Assembly (NCBI GenBank): GCA_023078685.1
Contig: JALGAS010000002.1
Coordinates: 7,068,001-7,132,000 of the forward strand
DNA length: 64,000 bases
Direction of reading: 5' to 3'
From: Neopestalotiopsis rosae
Lineage: Eukaryota; Ascomycota; Sordariomycetes; Amphisphaeriales; Sporocadaceae
Made by a program: the position numbers and the translations under genes. This document shows, one piece after another, positions 1-11,013 of the stretch. Within the stretch, counting starts at the first letter, position 1. Each line of letters opens with the position of its first letter. The notes under the pieces were generated by a model that did not search any database, was not told the origin of the DNA, and saw only the letters and a list, made by a program, of their open reading frames with translations.

Positions 1-966
1 AGGCGAGGTCGGATTCGTCTGACTTTGCTGGACGCGACAAGTCGCCAGGTGTGCTGTGTTGTTGGAGAACATGTGCTCGTTGCCAAGCATGGATAGTCAA
101 GCAGTCGGTTCGTCTGTCGCCTCCGCTCCGCGCGCGCTATTGAGCGGGAACGCAAGGGAGGCTTGGGAGAATTTAGAGATAGATGCAGGGATTTCGTGTT
201 TTCCTATGATTGTACGGAGCAGTATGACTATCCCATGCAGGGATACGATTACCTATTTAGGGACAACTTATCACGAATGGAGCCAATCGGTGAGTGGGCC
301 CGGCCAACCGCCCTGCACGCACCGAGCTTGATTATAGAAGCGCCGAGATCGGTTGTCGCTCTGCGTGATAAGCTGCCATCGTTCATTGGGTCAGACATTG
401 GCTTTTACCCCAGATTCTACGGCAGATCCTCAAGTTCGCCGCTAGGACACAAGCTGGTCTTTTCCTGCTTATCTCGATGCAGTATGAGCCGCAGGGGTCC
501 GGATTTTGGACTATTGGGTCTCGGTGGTCTGGACCCCGATGCTGTCATGGCCACGATATTTCCAAGGTTGGGTGGACAATGTGGTCCACCACATTGTCCA
601 CCGGAAAACATGCTGCAGGGTGTCTAGAGCGGCAAGCCATATGGAGACTTGAATCCACTCGTGATATGTTGATGACTGATGACTAGTTGTCCGATTTGAT
701 AGAGGTCACACTGGCTTGAAATCAGCTCACGATAATACAGATCAAGCACCTATCGGGTCCAAATTGCCGCAGGATCAAGGTCGGGTCATGACACATTTGC
801 TCTAGCAATCGCGCAAACTTTCGCAGGAATCGCTTCCGATCAATGTAAACAAGCTCAAAGATGCACAGAATTGAATGATGCTCGATTGGTATCGTATACA
901 CGGTGATAGTAGCTTTTTGAGAATGGCTGGTGCGTGAATGAATCCACCAAAAAACCACTGAGGTGG
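1..966. other. Intergenic, no supported gene
   Basis: Open frames here are short, overlap on both strands and show no recognisable domain. The one clear structure is a hairpin at 571-602: two perfect 14-bp arms (571-584 and 589-602) separated by 4 bases. The right part is the 3' flank of the transcription factor gene on the minus strand. Confidence 0.6.
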
Positions 967-3373
967 CTAGTAGAATGTGGCATTGCTGAAGTTTCCGCCC
1001 TCCCACCATGGTTGGGCCCGAGTATCATTCATCCCAGACTGCTGAGCTTCTAGCAGACCTAGATCTCCAAGACTTGCGAACTGCGAAAGATCCGCATACA
1101 GCCATGGGGTTGTGTTAAATGTGAGGTTGTCTGTCGGCTCGAGCTGGTTCGTGTCACTCCAGACCATGGCATCAGGTTTTGTCGAAGAAGCAGATGATGC
1201 TAGCGGGGCTCTTTGGCCTCCGTCCGTGGTATCCACTGTGATCTCTGGCGACGACGCAACGACAATCTCCAGCAATGAGCATTCACTGAGGTCATCTTGA
1301 GCCATTGTTGGGGTGAGCGAAGAATCTAGTAAGTCCACGGAGTTGGTCGTGGGTGTCATGGTCATGCAGTTGAACTGTAAAATGTCCCACATCAAGGGCA
1401 CACTCAAGTTGAGCTTGGATGGCATCCAATCCTCCACATCCATATTGTCAGAGTCGGCAGCGATTCGAGTCATCCTGTCCAGATTGTGATCCTAATACCC
1501 AGATTAGCCCGCGTTACGCTATGCAGTACAGTGAAAGCATACCAAAGCTGCACAAGCTGCAGAGTGGGGTGTGAAACTCTTCAGAAACTTTCTACACTTG
1601 GCAAAGTCGGTATGTGATTTGTGTTTCAGCCTAGCCGCTGCTGCACAGCAGTAGTACAGATGCACCGTAGCAGCAATGGCGGCCATGTGCGCAAAGAATG
1701 GATCTGTGAGTTTAACTTGCTTGTCCACAATCATATCAATAATGCGGACGATCCAAGTCGCATGAATCAGCGCCAACTCAGACGATCGCCTCCAGAAAGT
1801 ATTAGGAATTGCCAGATTCGGGTTGTGCTGCGCTCCGACAATGTAGAGAAATGGGTGATTAAGAACGGTGGGAATGGCGTGATATGTGAATTGCTCTTTG
1901 AGCCATGCCGCCCAGTAGTCATGTTCATTTCTCAGCTCGTCCCTCTTTCGCTCGTAAAACTTAACCGAATCATAGCGATGACACATGGGAATCCGGTTCT
2001 CTGTTTCCAGAAAATCAGAGCATACCATGGCATATGTCGAATCGTGTCGCCAGGGCTCTTTGAGTATGTTCTGCGAGCAATCTGATACATACTTTCTGAC
2101 CCTACTCCATACCCAGCCCAGGCGGAGGCCAGTATTCCATATCCCTGGCTCGTCTGCGGTGGAGGTGCCAAGGCTGTCTGTAGGGAGCGGCGGAGTTTTG
2201 GGACCTAAATCCGAGAAAAGTCCGTGGACGCCGCCTGCTGGACCGTAACTTGGTCTGCCTATTTCGACGGGTATGCTCGGTATACCATTAGGTCTGCCGT
2301 AAAAGTGCTCGAGTAACTGGAGGCTCCAGAAGAGTTTCTTCTTTCGTTCCATGGTTGGGTCTGACCCTGTGTATATCGATTCTATATCAAGCATAGCAGA
2401 CCGGCATAGTTGAATCGCAAGACCGAGATGGAATTGACCAAGATGGGGGTTGCCATCTGATCCAATGTTAGCTTTTTCGTGGTAGGACAATTGTAGTTCC
2501 TTGAACGCACCTATAAAAGTAGAATAAGAGAGGAGACACAGACTCTCGATAGTCGGAAGGCTCACAGCACCGTTGGCGATGCGCAACATGATCAAATGCC
2601 TCGCAACGTTGCCATAGTCGCATGGCTGTGCATTTTGCCTGGGCGAGAAATGTGCGGTCAAGGCCAGGATGCTGTATACAAGCTCGTCAGGTAGTGATGC
2701 AAAATTGGTGACATCTTCCCTCTCAAAGCACCAAATTGGTTGTCTATGACAGTGACTGAAATAGGTCCTGATGCCGCGGGCAATATCTGTCTGATCTGGC
2801 CGCGGTCTTGAGTTTGTAGAATCAGTATGAGTTCCCGAGTGCAAGCTCGCTGGTGTGCTTCGCTCAGGAGCTGGACTCGGAGAGTAGGATTCCTCCGAGA
2901 TGTCAGAGACATCTTTCGACGGCCTACGAGGAGCTGGGGTATATGCTGGCCTGGCGCGATAGTCAGTGCATTGCAAAGCACAAGCAAGCAGATGCTCGAG
3001 GTCAGGGCTCATGTAATTACAGGTTTCCGTTCAAGATGCGATCTAGCTTTTCTTCTAGGTTCGCAAGCCTCTCTTCCTATCGACTGGTCAAGAGACGCTC
3101 ATCAATGGACAGTGTGTCACATGACTGTGTACCGAATGGCCGCTCCGTGAGTTCTTGATCACGGGCGCGTAAGAACACGGCTGGTTGAGACGTGTGCAAG
3201 TAGAGCAAGCTGGCTTCTCGCCCGGACAGCGGGTCTTTTTCCTCCTGTTATTAACGGTTATTAGCAATTGAGCGCTTGTAATGAGACATGTTTACTTACC
3301 TGCAGGGTAAACAGGCATTGTGTGATCTTCGGCGGCCACGTAGATTACTGCTGTTTTCCGCTTGAGGCGTCAT
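967..3373 (-). CDS. Zn2Cys6 fungal transcription factor (fungal_trans domain)
   Basis: Nuclear DNA-binding regulator. I read six exons: 3300-3373, 3133-3244, 3021-3076, 2511-2950, 1543-2456 and 967-1491, giving about 706 aa. Every junction is GT-AG and the phases close. The zinc cluster is split by the first intron. Its cysteines fall at residues 21, 24, 31, 38, 41 and 48, an exact C-x2-C-x6-C-x6-C-x2-C-x6-C pattern rich in Arg and Lys. A short heptad-like linker follows (LEEKLDRIL), then a Ser/Pro stretch, then a middle homology region of the fungal_trans type (LPDELVYSILALTAHFS; GQFHLGLAIQLCRSAML). The 54-bp intron at 2457-2510 is a multiple of three and stays open, so it is easily missed; removing it restores the family motif around LGQFHLGLA. 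Its target is unknown. The nearest metabolic genes are the amine oxidase and Rieske oxygenase pair, which makes it a candidate local regulator (inference). Confidence 0.87.
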
Positions 3374-4908
3374 GAATCACGAGCTGCTAAAGCGATTCCG
3401 TTCCTTTTTTGGATTTCTTCTGTCTTTACTTTTCTTTCTTTTCAGAAACTCATCGAGATACAACAGCTTGAGGACAGTAAAAGAAAGTGTGGGGTAAGAA
3501 AGATGGGAACAGGGTGGATGGATTAAGTGGGTGGAGGTGGTGGTTAGAGCTGAGCAGCAGCAGCAGCTCTTGAGCAGCCTGGGAGAGCAACTTGTTGGAG
3601 CTTAGCACTGGACTGGCGCGTCGGGTTTCGGGGGTTTGGTGGTGGGAAAGTGCAAAGTAGCGAGAGTAGTAGCAAGGAGCAGGCAGTAAAACGCCGCCTT
3701 TGCGCCTGCCTCCACTATATTATCATGATTATCTACCTACCCAATCTACTACGTATCTAAGAAGATAGATAAATGACCAACCTCTCATTCGTGCACGAGT
3801 CACACTTTTTGGTTCGATGTCGTTTGGCGCCGACGCCGGCGATAAGACCAATAATAGAGAATGTTTGTTGATACACAGATGAACTGAACGGGGGGTTGAT
3901 GCTGATGGTAGTTGTGAATGGTGAGACAAAGAGCGCGAGGGAAAAAAAACAAACATTTGTTTTTTTTATATATGGAATCATTCTTCTTCTCCAATTTTAT
4001 ATTCATGTCCGAAACCCCCCAGTCAGTAAGTGAATGACGCTAAAATTACAGCTTGTCTGGCGCAACTGCCAAATATCCGTAGTGTAGCTAGCAGCAATCC
4101 CAGCTGGCTCAGATAGCGCTGCCGAGAACCCCCAAGGACCCCCTCATTTCATTCGTTCCCGCCTCCTCCTTCCTACCTACCAGACACCCCGGCACATCTC
4201 AATGTGACATGGGAGACGTCGCAGCGAAACCCAATTGACCACCTTTACCCTCACCTGATATGCAGGAATTAGAACTCCGTGGGATTGACAGCACGTAGAA
4301 ACAGAACAAGTTCCAGAGATCTCAGTTGTTGCATATGCATCTCCCAGGTTGTAGGAGTAGTCCATGACGGAAACTCGCAGCTCTAGTATACTTGCGGAGC
4401 CAACCGTCTCCATAGTAGCAACACACTGTAGATGTGGAACTAACATTACATACTCCAAAGCCCCCAGTGGCTGGATCAATCGACCACTTATTACCTAGGT
4501 AGACACCTACAAGCAGATTGATAGGTACCTATGGTAAGCTACGCCCGTGGAAAAATGATTGGGCACTGAGTGAAAGCGACAAGGAAGACACGCACATGCA
4601 CGTACTGGTTCACTGTAGGCAGATAGAGCAGCAAGTCACACCAAATTGAAATGGACATGCTCGATAGCTCATTACTTCATCTGGTCTAGAGGAAGTCAAA
4701 TCTGGTATGCTGCATAGAAACATGCAGAACAACCTTCTTACTTCTTGTATTTTGAAGAGATCACATACTACGATCATCAATTATCATACAAACATGCTAT
4801 CATTGAACTGGTGACCTATGTACGTAACTACCTTATTGCCCCCCGTAAATGACCCAAATTTATCATTAGAAGCGTTAAAAATCAGTTGGGTGAATACCAT
4901 CCACCACT
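3374..4908. other. Long intergenic region, probable 5' leader of the transcription factor
   Basis: No gene supported. It contains a short CAG/AGC microsatellite near 3550-3572 and A- and T-rich runs around 3940-3975. The stretch just left of 4909 is the 3' flank of the amine oxidase gene. Long leaders are common for fungal regulators, so some of this may be transcribed (inference). Confidence 0.5.
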
Positions 4909-6353
4909 TTATAACTTTGAAGTCCTCTCGACGTCCAAGAGATCCTTCATCTCGAATCTCGGGTAGTCAGGGTTCAGGCACGGATCTGGGCGCTCGCGGT
5001 CCCAAGCCCACTTCTGCACCAACTCGGGTGCCAGCGCACCCTCAATCATCTGCACGACATACTTTCCAAGAACGGGGAAGAACTTGTATCCGTGGAAGTT
5101 TCCGCAGGTCGCAACATATAGACCCTTGGCACCAGCATGAGGCGAGATGATGAAATCAGCGCTCGTTGTAAATGCGTCCCTGTTTGATGACCACCATTAG
5201 CAAGGGGAATCACTGCATTATTGTCGCTTTTCGCGAATACAAACTTACCAGCAGATGCGGTGCTTTTCCATCTTCCAAGAGGCGCCATTCTTGCCATAAA
5301 AGACCTTGTTGGCGTAGTCAATGTCCTCCTTGAGCTTGCCAGAGACCTTCCACTGCGCATAGTCCGGCTCTGCGGGCGGCGCTGAGAGGAATTTACCCGG
5401 AAGCACCTCCCGAGTGTCTCTGAAAATTGTTTGTCCCCACCACTTGAGCTCCTTGTCTGCAGTTGGCGGAAGACTGCCGATAAAGGGACCTGTAGTTGCC
5501 GTTAGCTCTATTCCTTCAAAATCATGGAGTATATTGAAATCTTACCTGCTTGGGCTGTGTATCCCTGAACACCGACGGGCATTTTCGCGAATCGCTTGTA
5601 TGATTCGTCATCCAATTTGGTCATACCAGTTGTGATACCTCCGGCCACGATTCGATTACCGGCACTAATCTCTTTGATGCCACTGCTCTGAGCGCTGTAT
5701 TCCAGCAATTTTGGCGTGTAGGCTCCCGTGCACAGAATGGTGTGAGAAGCGCTCAAGACCTCTCCCCTCGTTGTCTTGATACCTGAGCATCTGCCGTCCA
5801 AGTCAAACTGCAAAGAGCCAACTTCGCCCACGTGGTACTTGACGCCGAGCTCCAATGCCTTTTTGGTGACGGCTCTCAGGGCGTCTCCAGCAGCCGCCCA
5901 TCCACTGGTCTTGTTGACCAGCACCTCCTTGACGCCAGTGTAGTCGGCGTCCTCAAAAAGTCCGCCGTATAGCTTGCGAGCCTTCTCAACGGGCACGGCC
6001 TCGAGATCAGCTGTGCGGCCGAGCTTCTTGTAGTTGTTGATGACATCCTGCGCGTAGTCGCTGCGGCACATCCAGTAAATGCCCGTCTCGTGAAAGTATG
6101 GCTTCCACAGAGGATCCGACTTGAAAATGTCCTGGGCCTCTAGAGCGAGCTGGCAGTATACGATATCATCATAGTCGGCGCGCACCACCTTGTTCCAGTC
6201 CCACGACGCTGCCACACGGCTCTCTGCGTCATATGCGTCTCTATCGACAATGGTCACTGACGCGTGGGGATACCTCTGGATCAAGTGATAGGCAGTAGAA
6301 ACACCAAAAACGCCTGCGCCGACAATGATGTATGAGAGTCCTTCGGAAGCCAT
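4909..6353 (-). CDS. FAD-dependent amine/amino-acid oxidase (DAO family), peroxisomal
   Basis: Flavoenzyme of the sarcosine / pipecolate / fructosyl-amino-acid oxidase group. It would oxidise a secondary amine to an imine and release H2O2. Three exons (5546-6353, 5249-5489, 4909-5179) give about 439 aa, typical for the fungal group. The N-terminus has the Rossmann FAD motif (IIVGAGVFGVSTAYHL). Near the C-terminus RICWDAFT contains the cysteine that aligns with the covalent-flavin position of monomeric sarcosine oxidase, and HGYKFFPVLG carries the conserved lysine region. The protein ends in Ser-Lys-Leu, a canonical PTS1, so it should sit in peroxisomes. The true start is the ATG at 6353; the open frame extends three codons further but without another ATG. 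The gene is divergent from the Rieske oxygenase, sharing about 870 bp of promoter. The exact substrate is not determinable; sarcosine, pipecolate or saccharopine, and Amadori compounds are all possible. Confidence 0.9.
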
Positions 6354-7222
6354 ATTGAACAATGAGATGAAAAGGAAAAATTAAAGATGTGCTGGTGTAA
6401 TGGGGAATGTTCACGCCACAGCACTGGATGTCGTTGATACCACACGAAGCACTCAGACTGCCACACCCTCAAGTAGTCGTCTTGTCAATTGGATCTCGAT
6501 GAAGAACAAGGTACAAGATGAGTTACAATTCTTTTATTCCTCATCCCTCAAAAAGCTAGAAAAAATACTCCAAAATATGCCAAGTATTGCGGCTCACCAT
6601 CCGACATCGTCGCTATGCTTGAGAGGGGGCGAGACACACAAAGTGGGTCGGCTGGAATTCCGGTCCCGGTTCATGGACCCGGTTAGTTCTCTCATGATCG
6701 AATGTTCATGACCACCAGCATACAGCATCTTTGCCATTGGCAGGCTAATAATCTGCTACAGACAGAAACAATGCCTCGTTAATGTTGCCCAACATCCATC
6801 GCCCGTCACATATTGGTTCTACAACTTTATCATTGCCATGTCATACTGCAGCCCAATTCCCCACCCTCCGGTCACGTGAGCGTATCTTGATCGTGGACCC
6901 CGGATCGGCAGGGCGGAGTAGAGCCCCGGTCATGTGACCGGTGGCCATATCTCCCAAATTGGGAAAGTATACGATAGTCTGAGATATGGATGGTATCATG
7001 ATTAGCCAAGCCAAGAGGCTGGACGGTGTGTTGGACGGTGCTAAACCAGAAAGGATAGTACGGTGGCCATGTCATATATCAAAGACTGATAAAGAACCAC
7101 AGAGGGTACGGGTCCCCAGTAGTCAGAGTAATAAAAGAAGCATATCTCGAGTATACTGTCATCCAGTTCACGAGAAGTGTCAGTAAACACATCTTTACAC
7201 ACAAACACACACACAAGTCAAG
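6354..7222. promoter_or_regulatory. Shared divergent promoter, amine oxidase / Rieske oxygenase
   Basis: This 869-bp region separates two divergent oxidative genes. It contains two copies of a 12-mer, CCGGTCACGTGA at 6868-6879 and CCGGTCATGTGA at 6926-6937. The first includes a CACGTG E-box. The second lies inside an imperfect palindrome (CCGGTCA-TG-TGACCGG, 6926-6941). The pair suggests a binding site for a dimeric regulator acting on both genes (inference). The A/C-rich stretch at 7186-7219 just before the Rieske ATG looks like a 5' leader. Confidence 0.45.
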
Positions 7223-8671
7223 ATGTTTGAATTAACTTCTTACTACTCGCCAAACCTTCTCTTCTTTGGCCTGTTCGCTTCGGCGCTGGCCATGGGTCTA
7301 TCGCTTCTGTCGAAATTCCTCAGTCAGAAGTCGGTAGACTCGTCAGAATCGTCAAAGCCATCCCCGGTTAGAGCCCTGCCAGCATCATGGTACACATCTC
7401 AGGATATGTACGAGCTTGAGAGGCGCGCCATCTTTTCCAAGAGGTGGCTTCTCACCACCCACAGCCTCCGAGTTCCCAACAAGGGTGACTGGATCAAGTA
7501 CGAGATTGCCGGCTTCGGATTCATCATCACCAGAGACCGCACTGGCAAGATTAATGCCTTTCACAACATTTGCAGACATCGCGCCTTCCCGGTCGTCACT
7601 GAGCAAAAGGGCAACAACAGCATCCTCGCCTGCAAGTACCACAACTGGACCTATGGCCTCAACGGCAACCTCACCAAGGCCCCCGGATACCAAGAGCTCC
7701 AGGGTTTCGACAAGACCAAGAATGGCCTCTTCCCGATCCACGTCCACATTGATACTAACGGCTTTGTCTGGATCAACATGGACGCCTCTGACAAGCCCGT
7801 GCCATGGAACGAGCACTTTTCTGGTATCGACACTCAGGACCGCTTCAAGGCCTACAACTGGGATGACTACAGCTTTGACCACACCTGGGAGATGGAGGGA
7901 GAGTACAACTGGAAGATTCTGGCCGATAACTACAATGTGAGTATTATTCAGCAGAATAAACTCGAGTGATGAAAATCAAACTAACAAATTTCCCAAAGGA
8001 ATGCTACCACTGCCCGACTACTCACCCCGATATCCCTCAAATCGCTGATCTCGAGGCCTACGGTGTTGTTACTGAGAAGGGATACGTTCAGCACCTCGGC
8101 CGTCCTACTCCTGAACAAATTGCCAAGGGTTTCAATGTTGCTGCCACTTACTACTTCCCCAACGCCTCCATGAACGTCTCGTAAGTTGATACCCAAACAA
8201 ACTTCATCTCATCACATCTCAAAAGGAAGCAAAAGACTAAAATGATGTCAAAAACACAGTCCTCACTTCTTCTTCATGCAACGCTTTGTGCCCAAGGGTC
8301 CCAACAAGTCCATCATGAGCTACGAGGTATACCGCAACAAGAACTCGAGCGACGCCGACTTTGAGGTCATCAACGACATCTACAAGCGCATCATGTCCGA
8401 GGACAAGTACCTGTGCGCCAACGCCCAGGCCAACATCAACGCGGGCGTCTTCGTCAACGGCGAGATGCACCCCCGCCTCGAGCAGGGCCCGCTCTTCTTC
8501 CAGTCCTCGGTCCGCGACGCCGTCACCAACCACCACAAGGCCGAGCGCCGCGCCGGCCGCGAGATCTGGCCCGCGCGCCAGCAGCTGCCCGGCAATGCCA
8601 AGGTCACCGAAAAGGATATCAGCTTCTGCTCTGGCATGGATTGTTCCAAGACCGAGGGCCTTGACTGGTAA
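7223..8671 (+). CDS. Rieske [2Fe-2S] oxygenase alpha subunit, choline monooxygenase-like
   Basis: Rieske-type non-heme iron oxygenase, about 435 aa in three exons (7223-7936, 7999-8180, 8260-8671). Residues 11-33 form a hydrophobic segment that may anchor the protein in a membrane. The Rieske centre is complete: C117-x-H119 and C137-x2-H140. The catalytic mononuclear iron site is visible at D235 and the His pair H242 and H247, a segment interrupted by the first intron. The family includes choline monooxygenase and N-demethylating oxygenases for betaine-type compounds; ring hydroxylation is also possible. The divergent neighbour is a sarcosine-oxidase-like flavoenzyme, so stepwise N-demethylation of a quaternary or secondary amine is an attractive joint role (inference). 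No reductase partner lies in the window. Confidence 0.9.
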
Positions 8672-9260
8672 AGTGTTGGATTGATAATGACTTCATGAGT
8701 CCTGAAAGTGTAACGGATGTCGTCTTCTTGTTTTTTTATATTTAGCGTAGCATTTGTCATTTGTTTGTGTCCAAGCATCTGGTGGCATCATTGGGGGGTC
8801 GGTTCAAATGTTGGATTTTGAATACTGGGTTGGTTTGGTAATCAGCGGAAACGTTGATCGAGATTGATGAATTAGTACTATCACTATTAGCCACTAGACT
8901 AAAATGATATTCTTCAACGGCTACTTGTTGGTGTGATGGCTTTGATTCTACACGACTGTGATGCTCCAGAAGATGAACTCGATTTACGAAATACCATTAC
9001 ATTGGCAGTCAATACTGCAGACATGTCACTGTGCACATCAACAGAACCATAAAGAGCCATGCTTTCAACAATGAATAAAGGACCGTGTTAATATAATATT
9101 CCAAAAACCATAAATGCCGCTCCCAGAAACCTTCGCTATGCAAATGCCACGCTCGAACCAAAACAACTTGAAAATACTAAGAACAGAACTCTCTCGTCAA
9201 ACAACATCTCTCAATCCCGAACCACAGTCCGCCTGTAATGGTCACACCGGAGCAACCAAC
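8672..9260. other. Intergenic, 3' flanks of convergent genes
   Basis: Lies between the 3' end of the Rieske gene and the 3' end of the small secreted protein gene. AT-rich, no coding signal seen. Confidence 0.6.
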
Positions 9261-9848
9261 TTAGTAGGCAACAAAGCTCAAACCGTTGGGGGCACCCTGA
9301 GAGGGGTCGAAAGAGCCAGCAAAGTCCTGACCGACCGAGACGACATCAAACTCGCCGACGGCGGCGCTCTCGAGGACAATGGTCTGGCCGGCGGGGCAGG
9401 GGAAGCCGCCGGCGTAGACAAAGGGCACGTTGGGGTCAATGACCCAGTCGGGCTGGCCGGGCACGAAGGCGATGCGGCCCAGGCCCTGGTCGCGCAGGTT
9501 GCCGCTGGCCTGGGCGGCGAGGTCGGCGATGCCGGTGGAGAAAAAGTCGAGCTCGCCCGTGCCGACGACCGAGTCGGTGGCGCGGCCCGAGACGAAGCGC
9601 GCGGCGCACGTCTTGCCGGCGACCTCGGCGGGGAAGGTGATGGAGTACAGGGTCGACAGCTCAACGTCGCCGTTGCGGGCCGTGGCGGTGGCCACGGCAA
9701 AGACGTTGTCGCCGTCGATGACGTCGTGCGAGGCGAGCTCGGTGGGCAGGATGGTGTAGCCCTCGGCCGTCTGCTGGCGGGCGCGGATCGGGGTGGTGCG
9801 CGCGCTGGCGGCGGCGATGAGGAGAGTGAGGGCAGTGAAGGACTTCAT
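9261..9848 (-). CDS. Small secreted protein of unknown function
   Basis: Single-exon gene of 195 aa. Residues 1-16 form a classic signal peptide (short basic start, then LTLLIAAASA), and a basic stretch around residues 17-24 could be a Kex2-type processing region. The mature part is acidic, beta-rich in character and has only two cysteines (CAARF and CPAGQ), which could form one disulfide. It vaguely resembles the fungal cell-surface proteins annotated as But2-like, but I see no decisive motif. Third codon positions are almost all G or C, which explains a long antisense open frame over the same stretch. Secretion is well supported; function is unknown. Confidence 0.8.
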   Translation of the reverse strand: MKSFTALTLLIAAASARTTPIRARQQTAEGYTILPTELASHDVIDGDNVFAVATATARNGDVELSTLYSITFPAEVAGKTCAARFVSGRATDSVVGTGELDFFSTGIADLAAQASGNLRDQGLGRIAFVPGQPDWVIDPNVPFVYAGGFPCPAGQTIVLESAAVGEFDVVSVGQDFAGSFDPSQGAPNGLSFVAY

Positions 9849-10926
9849 TTTGGCTGTTTATTTGGGTTTAAAGATTAAAATCTGAAAGATTGGTAAATTA
9901 TGAATAGTAAAGATGGTTGATTAGTTTGCAGTGTGGATGTACTAATGTGCTGAATGATGATGTTCTGAGATTTTGTCATGATGTTGAAGTACGCATGGTC
10001 TTAATATATACTTTTGCATCCGTGAATGTCCTTCAATATCATCTTGCACAGCACAGCCAGCAGACAACTATTCCGTTCGCATAGCCTGTTGTTGAAGCCA
10101 TCATGAGAATTCTATTTTTGCTTCCGCTGCACCCCAATTACTACGACTGAGCCTCGAGCGGGTGGCTTGCCAAGCAACGCGACTGTGCCGCCATTGACAT
10201 GGAACTATCTTGGCCTGATTGGCCGATTTGTATTAACCCGGCTTGGCTGAACACTTTGATTGGTTGGGCGCCCGAGTAGACTGCCATTTACAGTAGTTTT
10301 CTTCCCACGTAGGAATCGTCGGCTTGCACCGCCACCAAGAAGAACAAAAGAAAGGAGAGGGTCGAAAAGTCGAAGACGGGTTAGGCTATTGTGGTGAGGC
10401 TGGAGTAGTCAGAGTGCTGATATCAGCACTATAAGCGCAGCTGAGCAACGCAGCCGTCTTTCAACACTACAAGCGCAACTGGAGCAATAATATACGGGCA
10501 CCCGTGATGTCGTGCATAGGTCCTTTGCCAAATGGCTCCACTAAACAAAGTACCCAACTCATCCATCAGTGCAAGTCATGGTGCTTGTTAGCCCGCCACA
10601 TCACCTGGTATCCCGCATACAAAACAGCCATAAGCTGCCGCAACAGCCAAGAGGGATATGGCGGCCGCCCATTATCATATGCTATTATCAATTGATTGAT
10701 TATCGTTATTATTGTTATTGTTGTTATTTGCGCCGCACATGGGAACAAGTCAGCCCAGTCGCGACGTTACTTTGAAGCTGACAAAATGTTGCGGCCGGCT
10801 GCCTTGTTGCCCGTTCAAATAGTGGCCGTTGCACTAGCAAATGCGTCCAGCGAGACACCATGAAGATACCAATTACTTAGGTAATAAAAACAGTAATCTT
10901 CACCCAGGCAAGGAAAAAGAATAACT
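9849..10926. other. Intergenic, promoter of the secreted protein gene
   Basis: No gene supported. It holds several CCAAT/ATTGG motifs between about 10210 and 10270 and a TTATTGTTATTG-rich run near 10690-10730. Confidence 0.5.
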
Positions 10927-11013
10927 CTCTCGATCGGGGAATTGAACCCCGGTCTCCAGCGAATTCGAGGAACGAATGACAAGCTGGCATACTGACCACT
11001 ATACTAATCGAGA
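10927..11013 (-). tRNA. tRNA-Asp (anticodon GUC) with a 15-nt intron
   Basis: Read on the minus strand, the sequence folds as a full cloverleaf. The acceptor stem pairs TCTCGAT with ATCGAGA, with a discriminator G as expected for tRNA-Asp. The D arm contains TAGTATAGTGGTC. The anticodon stem is CCAGC/GCTGG with loop TTGTCA-C, and the T arm is CGGGG-TTCAATT-CCCCG. A 15-nt intron (TTCGTTCCTCGAATT) sits between positions 37 and 38, the canonical place for nuclear tRNA introns. Length is 87 nt with the intron and 72 without. Confidence 0.93.

Noticed and set aside
3548..3572. CAG/AGC repeat as a functional element
   Set aside because: A short microsatellite of a kind common in fungal leaders; nothing specific supports a role.
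9114..9878. 254-codon plus-strand open frame
   Set aside because: Antisense shadow of the GC3-rich secreted protein gene; Gly/Ala/Asp-rich composition without a domain, while the minus strand has a signal peptide.
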